64,000 nucleotides of DNA. Origin: Toxoplasma gondii ME49. Lineage: Eukaryota; Apicomplexa; Conoidasida; Eucoccidiorida; Sarcocystidae. Below the pieces are notes generated by a model, which ran no database searches, was not told the DNA's origin, and was given only the letters and a program-made list of their open reading frames with translations. Made by a program: the position numbers and the translations under genes. Positions 41,397-53,677 of this stretch are shown here, piece by piece (the first letter of the stretch is position 1; each line of letters starts with the position of its first letter). The stretch is from contig NC_031470.1 of NCBI RefSeq assembly GCF_000006565.2, positions 622,954-686,953 on the forward strand, in the 5' to 3' direction.

Positions 41397-42509
41397 AACC
41401 TCGACCATGCAAGGGCAGAGGAAAGTAGATCGCGTGCATATTCTATTCATTTAGAGTTCACGGTGCATCAGCTAGGCATGGTGGCTTGTTTGCCTCGTTT
41501 CAAAAGCCGAACTAGTCTGTATAATGCTTTGTTTTGGAACGACCTGCATTACGGATATCGCTCCGATGGTATTCGGACATAACCGCTCTGAGGAGATGCA
41601 CCTACAATATCAAAGGCGTGGAGATATTTCTTCTACTCTGCGTACGTACGCATGCGAACTCTATGTGTCTTCTTCCTCCGACGCGTCTGGGTGAGCCTTC
41701 GGTCCTGTCTGTGCGGTCCTGCTGAGGCCACGCCACATAAGGCTTTTCGGCGCCTCTCTGTATCTTTAGAGCACGGAAATCCAACGATGGAACTGACGCA
41801 CGAACGGGAAAATTGAAATAAAAGGAAATATTCAATGGATTGAAAAGGTAAACCTGTTTAGTTCACTTCACTCACTTCGTTTAAAGTGCTACTATTGAGA
41901 CGCACGTTTGCTGAATATATGCATTAGCCTAGACGGCCCGAACCTTCGCTTATGGTCCTCCCGTCTCCCGCACGAGTTGCGAATGATCCACCGGCTAGAA
42001 CGCCAAGGCCTCCAGAGAAGTACAGAGAAAGCTCTCTCTCTTGGATTCTACCAGTGTGCTTTAGACACTGACAGAAGCCACGAGAGCCGCAGCGCTTCCA
42101 CTTCTTGTTGCCATTCTGTCACGTTCAGCTGAAACTCTACCGCTTTGAAATAAGTGAACTCGACACAGTCTCGGAGGCATGCACAGGCAGCGAGACGCTG
42201 GACGGCAGCGTTGCAGAAAATCGATATGCATGTATATATGTCTTTGCACATATAATTCGCTAACGTAAAGAGCAACTGTACAGCGCGATATCGATATCGA
42301 TATATGCCTGTGCTTTCCACGGCACACAACACCCCATATATAATCGATGCGTGCACTGGACCCAGAGGCGGTCGAGAGCGCTGCGCGTTATCCGGAGACA
42401 GCGGAGGTAGGAGGCTGGCGGAAACACTACTGTAGCGCGTGGTGCTTTGTGAGCGTTTCGGGCGTTCTCGCCTTCCCTGCTTCTCTTGCATGTTGGCATG
42501 CGGTGACCA
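41397..42509. other. Convergent intergenic region
   Basis: The region holds the 3' ends of the DPY-30 and zinc-knuckle genes. Only short frames are present. A GATATCGATATCGATAT palindromic run lies at about 42286-42302. No gene is seen. Confidence 0.45.
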
Positions 42510-45289
42510 TCAAACGAAAAACCAGTACTGAGTGTTGTAGGGAGAAGTGAAAAACGACGGAGGGACAGGACCCCACACTTTCCCCTGTCTCCTTTTGAAT
42601 GCCTCGATGAGGTCATTCGGCGACCCCGTCCGCCACAGGCACGTCGGACTCGGGCGGGTCGCCCTACTGGGACCTCCTGGAGGAAAAGGAGGAAAAGATT
42701 CCTCTCTTCTTCCTCCCACAGCCTGAGAGGAGGTCGCCTTTGTACGCCCTGAAAAAAAATCCAAGTTGCCGGAAAGGCCAGCGACATGCACCCAGAACGG
42801 CGTCTTTCACAGAACCGCACTGATCCAAGTCATATTGGAACACAAGCGTCTCTCCATTCGAGACAGCACGGGCAAAATCGTTTGCAAGCAGTGGAAACGA
42901 GCGCCTTTCTCTCTCGTTCGACATATCGGTCTCTCGACACTCGGATCTGCATCTTTGTCTGCCACTCCATCTATCTACGGGGTCTCGATACGAAGCGGCA
43001 TCTATAAGTTGTATGTATGTTCATATATAATATACGCATGCTTATGTACGTGCTCAAGCATCCACCGCGCAGATGTTCACTGAATCTCGATTGCGGTTTG
43101 GAGTGTAAGCGCAACCAGGGAGTTCGACAGCTACACGCCCGACCGGTGAGCTGTGCACCTGCTCACATGCCTTTCCTTCGGGCCGCTTCTACCTTACCTG
43201 GACAGCACAGCTGGGGATGGCTGCTAACGTAGTGTTGAAGGACTGGAAGAGGAATCGTTCGTCTGCAGTACGGACAGGCAAAAGTCGATCCGTTCTCCTG
43301 CTGAGGCAAAGAGTACCTCTGGCTGGGCTGCAGGAGAGGCGGCGGAAAGCGAGGCGCGTCGCGCAAGAATCCGTCGCCGCCTACACCCTGCGCTTTCTCC
43401 AGAGGCCGCTGCCCTTTCATCACCGGAAAAGAGCCTGGGTGGCCCAGAGGACTCGACGTACTTTCAGTGCTGGCAAGCCGCGAGGGAGACCCAGAAAGAA
43501 GAGGAGTCGGAGACGCCAAGAGATCTGATGGAGGAAGAGGTGGAGAGGCGACGCTTTCGGCGCCTTGAACGGGATGAATGGGGTGGCCAGCCTGCGGAGT
43601 GCACGACAGCGAGGGAAGACAGTGCAGAGAGCGTTTGAACGACCGGGATAGGGGAATCAAGAGGACGAAGACACTGGAAGCGAGGCCGAAGAGAAGCGAA
43701 GCAAAAGCAGTCAGCACTGCAAGCGTAGGAGGGCGACATAAGCACAGCAGCCAGACTGGACGCACTGCGAGGAGAGGCGATATCGACTTTTAACGGTATA
43801 ATTAGATACGTTGTCTAGCAACGACCTCTATGTTCTCAGTGCCGGCTTCGTCCAAAGGATTTCCGAGTGAATACTAAAGACAGAGACAGACGGGGAGGGA
43901 AAGCGAAAGGAGAGAGACCAAGAAGAGGAACACGAAGCGAATGAAAGAGAAATCTAGTGATAGGCCGCGCAAGCGAAACAAACAGGAGCATGACAAGCAC
44001 CACGATGCACGGAACCAGGAACAGCATGGCAGAGGAACGCAGAAGTAAAACGCGGAAGGAAAAACGACAGCGAAAGAAAGCGCAAGAGAGGGAAATTAGG
44101 ATGCGAACCCCAACTCCTAAACTGTCAGAGATCGACGAACAAAAAAGTTGACATGCGAGATAACTCGACCGAGCAGGCGGGCGAGAGCAAGAATAAGAAC
44201 AAGAGAGAGAACAAGAGTGAGAACATGAGAGAGAATAAAAGCAACGAAGAGACGACGAGTGAGGACAGGCAAACGAGTATACGAGAGGACGGCGAGGAAG
44301 AAGACCGAGAACAGGAGACAGAAGCGGAGGGAGAACAAGCGAGAGATAACGCAAATGACGAAGGGGGGGAACATGTGACGGAACACGAGAGAATGGCGCA
44401 AGGGGAACATCAGTGAGGCAACCGAGGAAGTGGAAGAAGCTTGAGGAGGATCGAGAGCGCGGAATGACTAAGAGGGAGATTGTAGGGAAGTGCAAAGGGT
44501 CGTCGAAGAGAAAGCAAAGGTGGGCGATTCAAACAAGAGAGCGCGGCCTGGAGAAGGATTCGTTTCACCCACGAACTTCCGGTGTACACCGATTTCGCAC
44601 CTCTGTGATTTCGATAAGAGTCCTGAAATATGCGTTTACGCGCCCTGACGAGAGAGACATGAACAGACGCGCTTCTCAAAACGGCAGCAACGACAGAGTC
44701 GGCGACACACGCCCTGTCAGAGTCTTCACTCTGTCGACCGCCACACTCAAACAGTCTCAGCAATGTTTCTACGCGTCGCCTTTCGCGCGTGAGTTCGAGA
44801 GCTCGCCGTCACTCTTCAGACGGCCCTTCCGCCTACCACGGTCAGGCGGTATTTGGTGCCGTCTTCAGCAAGCGTCGGATACCTGCCTCCAGCGATGTCA
44901 TCGGTCGCGCGTCGTCGGGGAGAATTGACGGCGCTGGGAGCAGCAGACACGACGCGGGAGACCTTCTGGGCGTCGGGAGCAACCATGGAGACAGAGACGC
45001 CGCGGGAAGTGTGGAGACGCGAGTCGCTGTCTCTGCGCCTTGACAGAGACGGCACAGACGCCCCTCTCGTTCGGCCAGGACATCTCTGGAGAAGACCTGT
45101 CGCGGCATCGTACACCAGAACGGAGGAAGGCGAGGCAGCGCGCGCCGGAGACGCCGGGAGCACCGGCCGGTGCCGCGGCGATGGAAGCGAAGCAGAAGGG
45201 AGGCGCCCACCAGGGAGAGAAAGCAGCGACCCTGGGGCTGGCGAGGCAGTCTCAGAGGCTCCAGGATCTGACACAATGCTCGCCTCCAT
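42510..45289 (-). CDS. Protein with C2H2-like zinc knuckle, three exons
   Basis: Best model: 45289-44837, 43591-43198, 42748-42510 (361 aa). The start CACAATGG has a good context. Exon 2 to 3 is well supported: donor CCAG|GTAAGG, acceptor TTTTTTTTCAG, and phase 1 plus 2. Exon 1 to 2 (GTG|GTAGGC to CCGCAG|GCTGG, both phase 0) is a guess among several acceptors; TTCCAG at about 43674 is the main rival. Exon 2 encodes a Pro/Ser-rich stretch and then FACPYCRRTIPLPVLQHYVS, with Cys257, Cys260, His271 and His276 spaced C-x2-C-x10-H-x4-H, as in ubiquitin- or nucleic-acid-binding zinc fingers. The exon 3 tail ends in aromatic residues (SPYNTQYWFFV). I recognise no family beyond the knuckle. The frame upstream of exon 2 reads as a membrane anchor but is probably the polypyrimidine tract of the intron. 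Confidence 0.55.
43860..44460. repeat. Purine-rich low-complexity tract inside an intron
   Basis: About 600 bp with A and G dominating the plus strand (GAGA, AAGCG, GAACA motifs) and hence C and T on the gene strand. Hydrophobic or KE-rich frames read from it (43836-44495 minus, 44153-44416 plus) reflect this bias rather than genes. Confidence 0.6.
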
Positions 45290-45296
45290 TGTGAAA

Positions 45297-45490
45297 AAAG
45301 AGGCACAGCGAGAGACAGGGAGACAGGTGGAGAAAGAGAAAGAGGGAAAGAGAGAGAGCGAGAGACAGCGAGAGAGAGAGAGAGGGAGAGATAGGGAAAG
45401 AGAGAGAGGGAGAGAGGGAGAGTCAGCGAGAGAGAGAGAGGGAGAGATAGGGAAAGAGAGAGAGGGAGAGACAAGGAAAGAGAGAGGGAG
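45297..45490. repeat. (GA)n-rich tract upstream of the zinc-knuckle gene
   Basis: GAGAGA and GGGAGA units repeat on the plus strand. On the gene strand this is a CT-rich leader ending just before the ATG at 45289, so it is probably 5' untranslated or promoter sequence. Confidence 0.85.
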
Positions 45491-48414
45491 GTCAGAAGGC
45501 AGAGAAGGAAAGGGAGGAGGAATGGACAGGAGAGAAGGATGTGGTGGAACCGAGAGAAGACACAGGAAATTGGCAACCTGTCTTTTTGCTTGGAGACGCC
45601 TGTTAGAGACTCAGGGGTCTCTCTGTGGGAGGAACGGCACTCGTCCCTCTCCCCTTGTGTTCACTGGGGCATGAGCCTGTCTCTTGTCTTGGAAAAAGAG
45701 AAGGGAAGGAGACTGAGAAGTCGAGCAGAAGAGCGCTAAAGACGACGGAGGAGAGAGGAAAAGGAAACGAAGGCGCTCCCCACGAGGCAGAAAGCGAGAC
45801 AGGAAACGGCAAGCCGCAAAGATGCTGAAGAAAACGGGTGTGGACGCAGGGTAGGAAGCGGCGAAAGAAGACGAAATTCAAGCGTTGAGTATCCGCCAAG
45901 CGAGAGGCACAAGGGAGGAAAAACAGCAGACACGGAAACACGGTCGTTGGTGTGCTTTAGCGGCAGGTCACTCGGAAAATAGTTTTTTCTGCATCTTTTC
46001 CTCTCCTCCATCTCGCTCGACACTGAACGCCCTGCCCGTCCTGTTTGCAGGTGGCTTGTGCGAGCTCGCTGAGAGCGTCGCTCAGGGAAGAACGCCCCCG
46101 AGGGCTACATGGTGCTCCCGACCGACATGAGTGAACACTAAAGAAAAGGCACGCTCTCATTCACGCAGGAAATCGCCGGCGCCGTCCCCTGTTGGTCGGT
46201 TGAGGGCGACGAACGGAGAAAAAGCTAGCCTGCCGCCTAGCTGCCTCACGTCCGAAAAGAAAACGCCTCATTCAGTTGCACACACGTTGAGAAACCGACG
46301 CAATGTGGTGACGGCATCCATCCTTAACTCGACATGCAAATACTCGCAATTTTCCGATCGTCGCGTTTCCGCATGTGCAGATGGGCTGCGCTTGGCTCGT
46401 CATTGAGGAGGGTTTGAAGGTGGAAAAAATCGCCCGCTGCAGTGAGTCACAGAAGCAGTTCAGCGCCGGCTGTTGGCGCAGTCGATTGCTGGCTGCCAGA
46501 GGCCGAGAGGCGCTTGCCTGCCTTCTGCAGAAAAGGCAGCGCCGTCACTCTCGCACTTCAGCTGCACAAATCTTAATCGAATGCTGAGACCTCATGGCAC
46601 AAAGCATCAAGAACCCTCTACACACGGCTCTTCGACAGACACCCGGTTGTCCGTGGGCAACATCATCTGGGACCGAAATCTGCAAGGCAGGCGCGCGAGC
46701 GCGTCCTTCGCGCTTTCCGTGGCTCGCAGAGAGGAACGCTTTCCTTGTTTCCCGTCTTTGCCTCGGCCTTCATAAGTTTCCCCTCGATCATCTGGCACTT
46801 GCAGGGCAGCCATCCTTCGCAGATCGTCCGTTCAGGTGTACGTACACTCGAAGTTTCGCGGAGTCTCTGCCGCGAGCGTCGAGTGAGCTCGGCGCCTTCG
46901 CGCGCGTTTCGTTAGCTCCGTTTGCCGGGAGGCCTTTTCTTGCATTTTCGGCGCCTTTTCGCAGAGACCGCGAGCTGCAGACACAGCGAGGCTCGGCCTT
47001 TCCACGCCGCTCTCCGTCTTCCTTCCGCTTTTTTCCGAACGTTTTTCTGCGAGAACCTCGAGGTTCGCCGCCAAATCCTTCCCTCGGCCTGAGCCGCGAT
47101 CCGGACTGTCTGCCACAGTTCCTTCTTCAGGCGTCTTTGGCTCTCTATCTCTCTTTCCGAGCATCGAGTCCACTCGCGTAGGCATGAGCACCGTCGCGAG
47201 TTCCCGCGTCTTGTCGATTTTTCCTTTCTCCGGGAGAATGTCCTCCGGAAGTCTACCTTCTCAACACTAGGAATGGCGCAAACACTCGCGCCTGCCGCCC
47301 GTTTTCCTCCGAAGACCGCTGCTGCCCTCCAGCCAGCGCACACCACAGAGAGAGACGCGGCAGATTCGGAACTCGCCCGGTGACTGTTTCTCTGCTATTT
47401 TTCAGAGAACTGACCCGGCGACGGTCAACGTAGGGCGGTTTCAGCTTGGAGCAAAGTGTCTCCTGCATGCGAGTCTGAGGCGGCCTTCGCAAGCGAATGA
47501 CTGCTACTGCAGCAACGCCGAAGCACCTTTTTCTTTCACAAGCGCTGTAAATGTGCATGCTTTCGTCTCTCTAGGGAGACAGACAGATACGCAGATCTAC
47601 GAACGGTCGAGGCGTACGCATGCAAGGGCTACTCGGGTCTGGGGGTGAGAGGAAAGTAGGAGGGACAGGAACTAGGGAGGAGGATTCACGAGGTGAGTCA
47701 CCTCAATAGCGGCGCCCGTCTGAGGAGTAACATGACACCAGAACAAGGTCTTGGAGAAAACGACAAAAGACGCATGTTTGAGTCTCAGTCCCCTCCCGTT
47801 CGGGGAGTCTGGAATGCCCCCCTTCGTGCTTGGAACTTTCCCCGCTGTCTTTCGCGTCCTCTCACACCTCGCCTCGAAGTCGACGCATCCCGCCCGTGCC
47901 TCAGGAGCGAGAGCAGTGCGTTTATGAACTGTCGAAATCTGCCTTGTCCTTGCTCTGTTCTCTTCCACGCCTCCGCGAGTCTGGGCCGCGCTGAGAGTCT
48001 CACCATGGCTGCTTGCTGGAAAGACAATGGTCTACGCCTCTCTCTGTGTCGTTTCCAACTTCTCCATCCTTGCCATATCTGACGCTGCTGGTCCACCTCT
48101 GCTTTCATGGACGCACTCTTTCTGCATCCAGTGAGTGAACGACGTTCGAACCTCCTTTCTCCGTCGCTAAACTCGCTGACCTTCCACCTCACTACGTCGT
48201 CTCTCACTGTCTGGTCGGCTTTTTCCTTGTCTTTCTCTCCCGCTTCTTCGGATTGTGCCTTCCCCTTTCATTCCTCCGCTTTTCTTCTTCCTCTCCTTCT
48301 CTCTTCTTCTTTTCTATGCTTTTCTTCTCCATCCACCCTGCTCTTCTTCTCCACTGCTGCGGCTCGATATTTGCCTGGCGAGGAAGACGTTTTTCCAATT
48401 TCTTAAGAAGCAAG
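45491..48414. other. Divergent intergenic region
   Basis: This 2.9 kb separates the zinc-knuckle gene (-) from the ELMO gene (+). A short frame at 47273-47379 begins with a well-placed ATG and ends at a GTGACT donor. Joined to an acceptor at about 48406 (TTCTTAAG), it would enter the ELMO frame in phase, so it may be a 5' coding exon. A strongly pyrimidine-rich tract fills 48230-48360. Other frames (46594-47181 plus, 46912-47346 minus) lack support. Confidence 0.4.
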
Positions 48415-51400
48415 ATGGAATCCGAGGGCGCGAGGGTGGGGACGCCGGAGGGGACAGACAACAATGTCCGACGGCCTGAAGAGGAGAAAGGGAGAGAAGG
48501 CGAGAGGAATGGATTTCTCAAGTCTTGCGCACTGTGCCTTCGAGGCCTCGGATGTGCCTGGTGCTGCCAAGACTTCGACGCTTATGAACTTTCTCATGAA
48601 GAAGAGTTCACTCTCCACGTCTTAAGCTCCGCTGCATGCGTTCCTTACAACCCTGATGATCCAGAGCAAGAAAAGGTAGGCAAAGAAACTCAACGCAGAA
48701 AAATGTACACGCATCAAGCAAGCACAAGGAGATATACGCACTTCTACGTTGACATGCCTCTGTCTCTCTACGTATATATATATATATATATATACATCTG
48801 TATGTTTATCTGTCAGTAGGTATATATATATATATATATATGTATAGATGATACACATATATCAAGCACAAGCAAGTCTACATACACCTCTCTGTTGACG
48901 TCCTTTTCTATATTAAGTATGAGTATGTTTATATGCATACATATGTATTCATACAAGATATAATCTTGCGAAGCATACTACGCTATACATCCATTTGAGT
49001 CTTTTGTCTATGTGTGTGCATGTCTCTGCCTGCGTTCGGATGCAGACCAGAGTAGAAGGGTCCTGAGTGTGAAGGCGAGGAACGTCTGTTTGTGTTTCTC
49101 TTTTCTTCTCGGATTCCAGGCGTCTCGACGTTTCATAAAAAGTCGTTTCCTCTTTCTTCGCTGACTTGCACCGTTCACTTTCATGCTCAGGTTCTGCTGC
49201 AATTTTACGACGCGGTGGTGAATCCCGCACAGTCACTTCCTCCAGAAGCCGAACGAGACTGGAAGGCAATCGGTTTCCAGGTAATTTCTGGTCGCTCTCT
49301 TCGAAGTTGCCGCTTCTTCCCTCCTGCGGCGACTCTCTGAGCGTGTCTTCACATTGCCTTCAACACGTGCGAACACAGGCATATGTGCATATGTATATAT
49401 ATACAATATATATGTATATATATGTATATCTATATTCGTATATATATATATATATACAATATATATGTATATATGTATATATATGTATATGTATATTCGT
49501 ATATATATATATATATATATACATATATGCTTGTGACAGGGTGGTTTACGTAAGGCTTTCTGTGATGTAGGTCTTGTGGACGGCGTCGTGTGCGAATCGC
49601 TTGTGTGATTTATCGACTCTGGAAACGAGTGAACTTCGTCGCTCTTTGCGTTCTTTTTCTGGGCCTTTGCTGTTTTTTCGGAACGAAAAAGCATGTTCTA
49701 CCGGCTGTCAGTGCAGCTGAGCGTTTGTGGGGGAAGTTCGCGTTTTCAGATATTCGGATTTCTTGTTACTTTGTTTTTTCTCAGAGTCAGAACCCGCGCA
49801 CGGACTTCCGAGGTGGCGGCCTGCTGTCGCTGCAGCAGCTCCTTTTCTTCGCACAAAATTTCCGTGAAGAGATGCTCGTTCTCGTCGAGAAAAGCAAACG
49901 AGATAGTTTCCCCCTCGCGGCCAGTCTCATCAATGTCACGGTAAGCCTGCAATTCCACGTAACACTTGCCTCCTGTGGTCCCGGTCGGGGAGACGAGATT
50001 CCAACAACTCTGCTTCGTTTGGTTTCTTGCGCATGCATGCACCTGAATCCTAAGCATACATAGATGGTTACGGACATGTCTACGTAGGCGCTTGTTAATG
50101 TAGACGCTTGTATACATCGACGTCTACCGACAGGTTGCCTTCCCTGTATCAGGAAAGAATCCAACAACCGCAAGAAGAGGAAAGATGGAGACAGAGAGAG
50201 AACTGGCACAACCGTGACAGGTCGCATCAAACATGTAGAGGGTTTAGAGCTGGTAACTGTTGGCACCTCTGCCGCTCACCGTCTCGGGCGGGGGTAAGTC
50301 AACCCCGCATTTGTGTCTCCGTGTCCGTTGAATGGGAGGAAGTTGCATGTTCGTCTTTCGCCGGTTCGCTCCTCCCCTTTCAACGTTTTAGTCTCACGTT
50401 TCCGCCTCCGTCTGTCTGTCTCAGTCTCGAGCGTTTCGCGTTCTGCTTGTTGTTGTGACAGCATATGCTGGGGACCTTCTTCGACCTGTACGACGACCAT
50501 CACATGATGACAGGGACGTCGAGTGCTGCGGCGCGAGCTTCGCCTCGCTGTCTGAAGAATTTCACAAAGTTGTGTGTCTCTGCAGCGAAGTCTAGGTCGC
50601 GTTCGCGGACGGTGACTCTTCGGACGTTCACGATTTGTTCGTCCTCGCAGCTGCGATCTCTTCACCCGTCGTCGGCAGATCTGGACTCGACAGGGGAACG
50701 TCGACCGGAATCGGGGGATGACCGTAGTCCCTCGTCAGCTAGGTCAGGAGGTCTGGCTAAGGGTGTGGGTGCGTCGACAGGAGACTCCGGGCTCTCGTTG
50801 GCGTCCTCGGGTGTCCTGTATGTGTTCAACTTCCTCTTTTCATGTACGGTGATTCGTCTGGATCGTGAGATTGAAAAGCGACGTGGATGGAGCAAGAGCT
50901 CAGCAAGTGCGATTGACGAAAAGACACCCAGCGCATGCACTTGGGCCTCTCCAGGCGAAGCGAGTGGGTTGGCGGGGAAGCTGGCGCGCCTACCGTCGGA
51001 GTCAACTGCGCTGTCAGGAGGCGCCTCTGGGAACGCCGTCGAGGCTGAGGAAGCGCATGGAGAAGGCGTGGACGAGAGCCAGCCTTTGCTGCTTGGGCGA
51101 GAGGCGGACGGCGAAGCTGGCGAAGTAAATGCACAGAGTAAGTGCGAGAGCGAGGACGAGAAAGGGCAATCCTCCGGCGGCGAAGTGCCACGGAAGAACC
51201 GTGGAAGTATGGCAGACCTCATGATGCATTTGAAGAAACCGGGGCTGGACCTACCTCTCGCATCCCGGGCGTTTCACTCATTGCAGGGCGGAGACACTTC
51301 GCCTGTGGGTCAAAGAGGCTCCACCATCTTCGTCTTCGCCGACAGCCTCGTTGCATGCAGGGTCGCTGTCGAGGAACTCCTCAGTTCAGGACAGGTTCAC

Positions 51401-51439
51401 ACCGTCGAGGACTTGCGAAAGCTCACTGAAGTCGTGTAA
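48415..51439 (+). CDS. ELMO domain-containing protein, four exons
   Basis: Exons: 48415-48675, 49191-49280, 49785-49940, 50462-51439 (494 aa). Donors are GTAGGC, GTAATT and GTAAGC; acceptors are GCTCAG, TCTCAG and GACAG; every junction is phase 0. The ELMO core spans about residues 55-270: [20 protein letters not shown], then DWKAIGFQ, then [20 protein letters not shown], then [14 protein letters not shown]. Arg126 in DFRG is the arginine required for GTPase activation of Arf-family G proteins in ELMOD proteins. The protein is therefore a likely Arf or Arl GAP (family knowledge; not proven here). A hydrophobic stretch [18 protein letters not shown] continues the fold after a Ser-rich insert. 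The C-terminal 190 residues are acidic and disordered. The N-terminus has a Cys-rich patch ([14 protein letters not shown]), a possible metal or lipid site. The start could lie upstream if the small exon at 47273-47379 is real. Confidence 0.87.
48772..48843. repeat. (TA)n microsatellite pair in ELMO intron 1
   Basis: Two TA runs separated by about 30 bp of mixed sequence. Confidence 0.9.
49391..49528. repeat. Compound TA/TATG minisatellite in ELMO intron 2
   Basis: A block of TA, TATG and ACAATA units that ends in CTATATTCGTA recurs once about 53-60 bp further on with small differences. It is an imperfect duplication within a TA-rich tract. Confidence 0.8.
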
Positions 51440-53574
51440 AGAACGCGCACTCAACTGGCTGCGTTCGTTTGTACATACAGATCAAAGGGTAACGGGGAAA
51501 GAACCGACCAGATTGCGGCAAGGATGAGAGGGAATGAAGGGCAGAATCAGTCACGAGACCCGCTTGTCCGTCCGAAAGGACAGAGGAAGCCGCAGATGCA
51601 GATCCACGAGCGGATGCAGAGAGACGCATGCGAAACACGACAGTGTGTGACACATGCAGCTTCCGTCTGTCCATACAATGGAAATTAGCCTGGAGATTCC
51701 TGTTCTGGGCACCTCGTTGTCCTCTATCTGTGAAAGAAAAGCCTTTTTCAAGGCTCCCGTGGCTGAGGCCTCGCCGGCTGTTTCAATGTCGAGGTCGTAG
51801 AAAACGACGCGACAGTCTCGAATGAACAGCCTCGTTTTTGGACTTCAGAACAACCTGTCAGTGGTGAGCTGTGCTTTCCTCAGTGAAAAAGACACAGAGG
51901 GAAGCGAGCGCGCCAGTCTCAGGGGGCATTTCATCGAAATGATAAGCCGTTACGTTCTATTTCACAGCAGGGAGGTAAATTGGTCGACACGTTGAAAAGA
52001 ACTCGAGAGTTTGTGTCTCACCTCCGCGAGGGTCTGCTCTGCGGACGCTCGCGAGAAAAGGCCTTGGTATTTCATGCGCGACGGGTTTAGGCCTTCGAAG
52101 GTCGAGCATCTCTATTTAATGGGGAACTTTCGTGAAGACGACGCAAAAGAATGGACTGTCTACTCTTGTTAAAAACAACAGTGTGGCAGCGCGTGTGTCA
52201 ACCAATGAGAAGAGATTCGCCAGCTGTAATTTTTCATTTTTCTGGCCGAGTTTCTTCCGTTTGTTACCTCACTTTCCAGTGCCGTTCCGTTTCAAGTTGT
52301 GATGGACGCTACCGTAAAGGGTGCGCGCTCAAGGGGCAAGAAATTTTCTTTTCTGTATCGACTGGGCGACGGACAGGACGAGGATCCTGGCGGCCGCCAA
52401 CGTCTTGCAGTTTCGATGGTTTTTGCGTGTGTCAGCAGCGCTTCTTTGTCCTTTTTGCAGTGCCCGCTTATCGACATCCTGCACGAATAAACGGCGGGAT
52501 CGGCACGCTGTTGCCTTGACGCGACCGATTTATGTTACTCCACGTTCCTTTAGTGTGAAGTGAGTAAAACTGGGCGAATGATACATTCCAGCACAATGAC
52601 TATGAGGCTGTCTTTAGCTGTGGTGTGTGTATGCGGCAAAGCACGCTTCGGAAGGGGCAATGGGCCGATGTTCCGGTCTTGGATTTGTACTTTGCCGTCA
52701 GTGGCGTGATCAACCGAGTGCGGTTCGACGGCGTTTGCCTCACATTTATTGAGATGGGATGGAACAATGAAAAAAACGGGCACATCGTCGTGGGGAGTGA
52801 ACGTATCTGTCGAACGAACTTGAAACTCCGGTCTGTTCGCTTACACAGTGCCTGTCGCAGCAGTTGACTGGTAGTGTAAAGATCAGGAAACTCGTCACGC
52901 CTTGTGCGCGTGGCCACTGCTGAGAGTGGCCTGTGGTTCTACGGCCCCCAAAGACGCTGTTTCCCGCCATTTTCGCTGAGCTAAATCCTGTCGGTTGTCG
53001 AGTTTGACAGAACTCATTTCGCGTAACGACTATGATTCGATTCTTGCCCTGCCCACAGGAGGTTGTCTTTTTTTCCAGGAATGAAGACTGTCGATCACCT
53101 ACGCACTGCACGAAAAAAACAGTGTTTTGTATGTCGATACGCGAGATCGTGTCCATCCAGTCAGAACAGCTTGAACACTGCCAGGAACCGTACAGAAAGC
53201 CACCGGCATTAGATGTTGCGCGGAGTGGACACATACAAAAAAGCGGAGTCAGCTGAGTTGGACCAGTCCAGCTCAGCGCCCCCACAGAGAGTGCCGAGCC
53301 TCAAGAGCACAGTCAGGAGTTTCGTTGTTCAGAGTAAAGGGTGAAATTTCGTGCCTCCCACCAGAATGGCTTTCCAAGCCTTGCCAGATAGTCGCAACAA
53401 CTGTTCCACAATACAGTGACTCGGCGCTACATGTTCCAGCTGCAGACAACTGTAACTCCAGTTTTCAATCGAACGGAAGACGCACCACTCCTGGGTTTTC
53501 AGCAGAACCCGGTGAAGAACAGCAGCCCCTGTGATTTCACGGAACGCCGCATAGGCACAGCAACAATAAATCAA
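51440..53574. other. Region between ELMO gene and tRNA-Ala
   Basis: The 3' flank of the ELMO gene is followed by 2.1 kb with only short, unsupported frames on both strands. No repeat or RNA gene is recognised before the tRNA. Confidence 0.45.
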
Positions 53575-53647
53575 GGGCGTCTAGCTCAAATGGTAGAGCG
53601 CTCGCTTAGCATGCGAGAGGTAATGGGATCGATACCCATGTCGTCCA
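53575..53647 (+). tRNA. tRNA-Ala (anticodon AGC)
   Basis: Seventy-three bases fold as a cloverleaf. The acceptor stem is GGGCGTC with GTCGTCC and has one internal U-U mismatch. The D-arm is GCTC/GAGC, the anticodon stem CTCGC/GCGAG encloses loop TTAGCAT (anticodon AGC), and the T-arm is ATGGG/CCCAT. Position 3 G pairs with U70, the known identity element of alanine tRNAs, and the discriminator base is A. Internal promoters are visible as an A box (TAGCTCAAATGG) and a B box around GGGATCGATACC. No intron and no encoded CCA. Confidence 0.95.
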
Positions 53648-53671
53648 GTATATCCTTATAAAAGGGTCTTG

Positions 53672-53677
53672 TTTTTT
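53672..53677 (+). terminator. RNA polymerase III terminator of tRNA-Ala
   Basis: A run of six T starts 25 bases after the tRNA 3' end, the usual Pol III stop signal. Confidence 0.75.

Noticed and set aside
43836..44495. 219-codon minus-strand hydrophobic frame that could be a membrane protein
   Set aside because: It lies in a pyrimidine-rich tract on that strand, which automatically codes Ser/Leu/Phe/Cys. It fits an intron of the zinc-knuckle gene better.
44853..45674. 273-codon plus-strand frame
   Set aside because: It is antisense to exon 1 of the zinc-knuckle gene and then runs into the (GA)n tract as Arg/Glu repeats. The minus-strand frame has the better start context.
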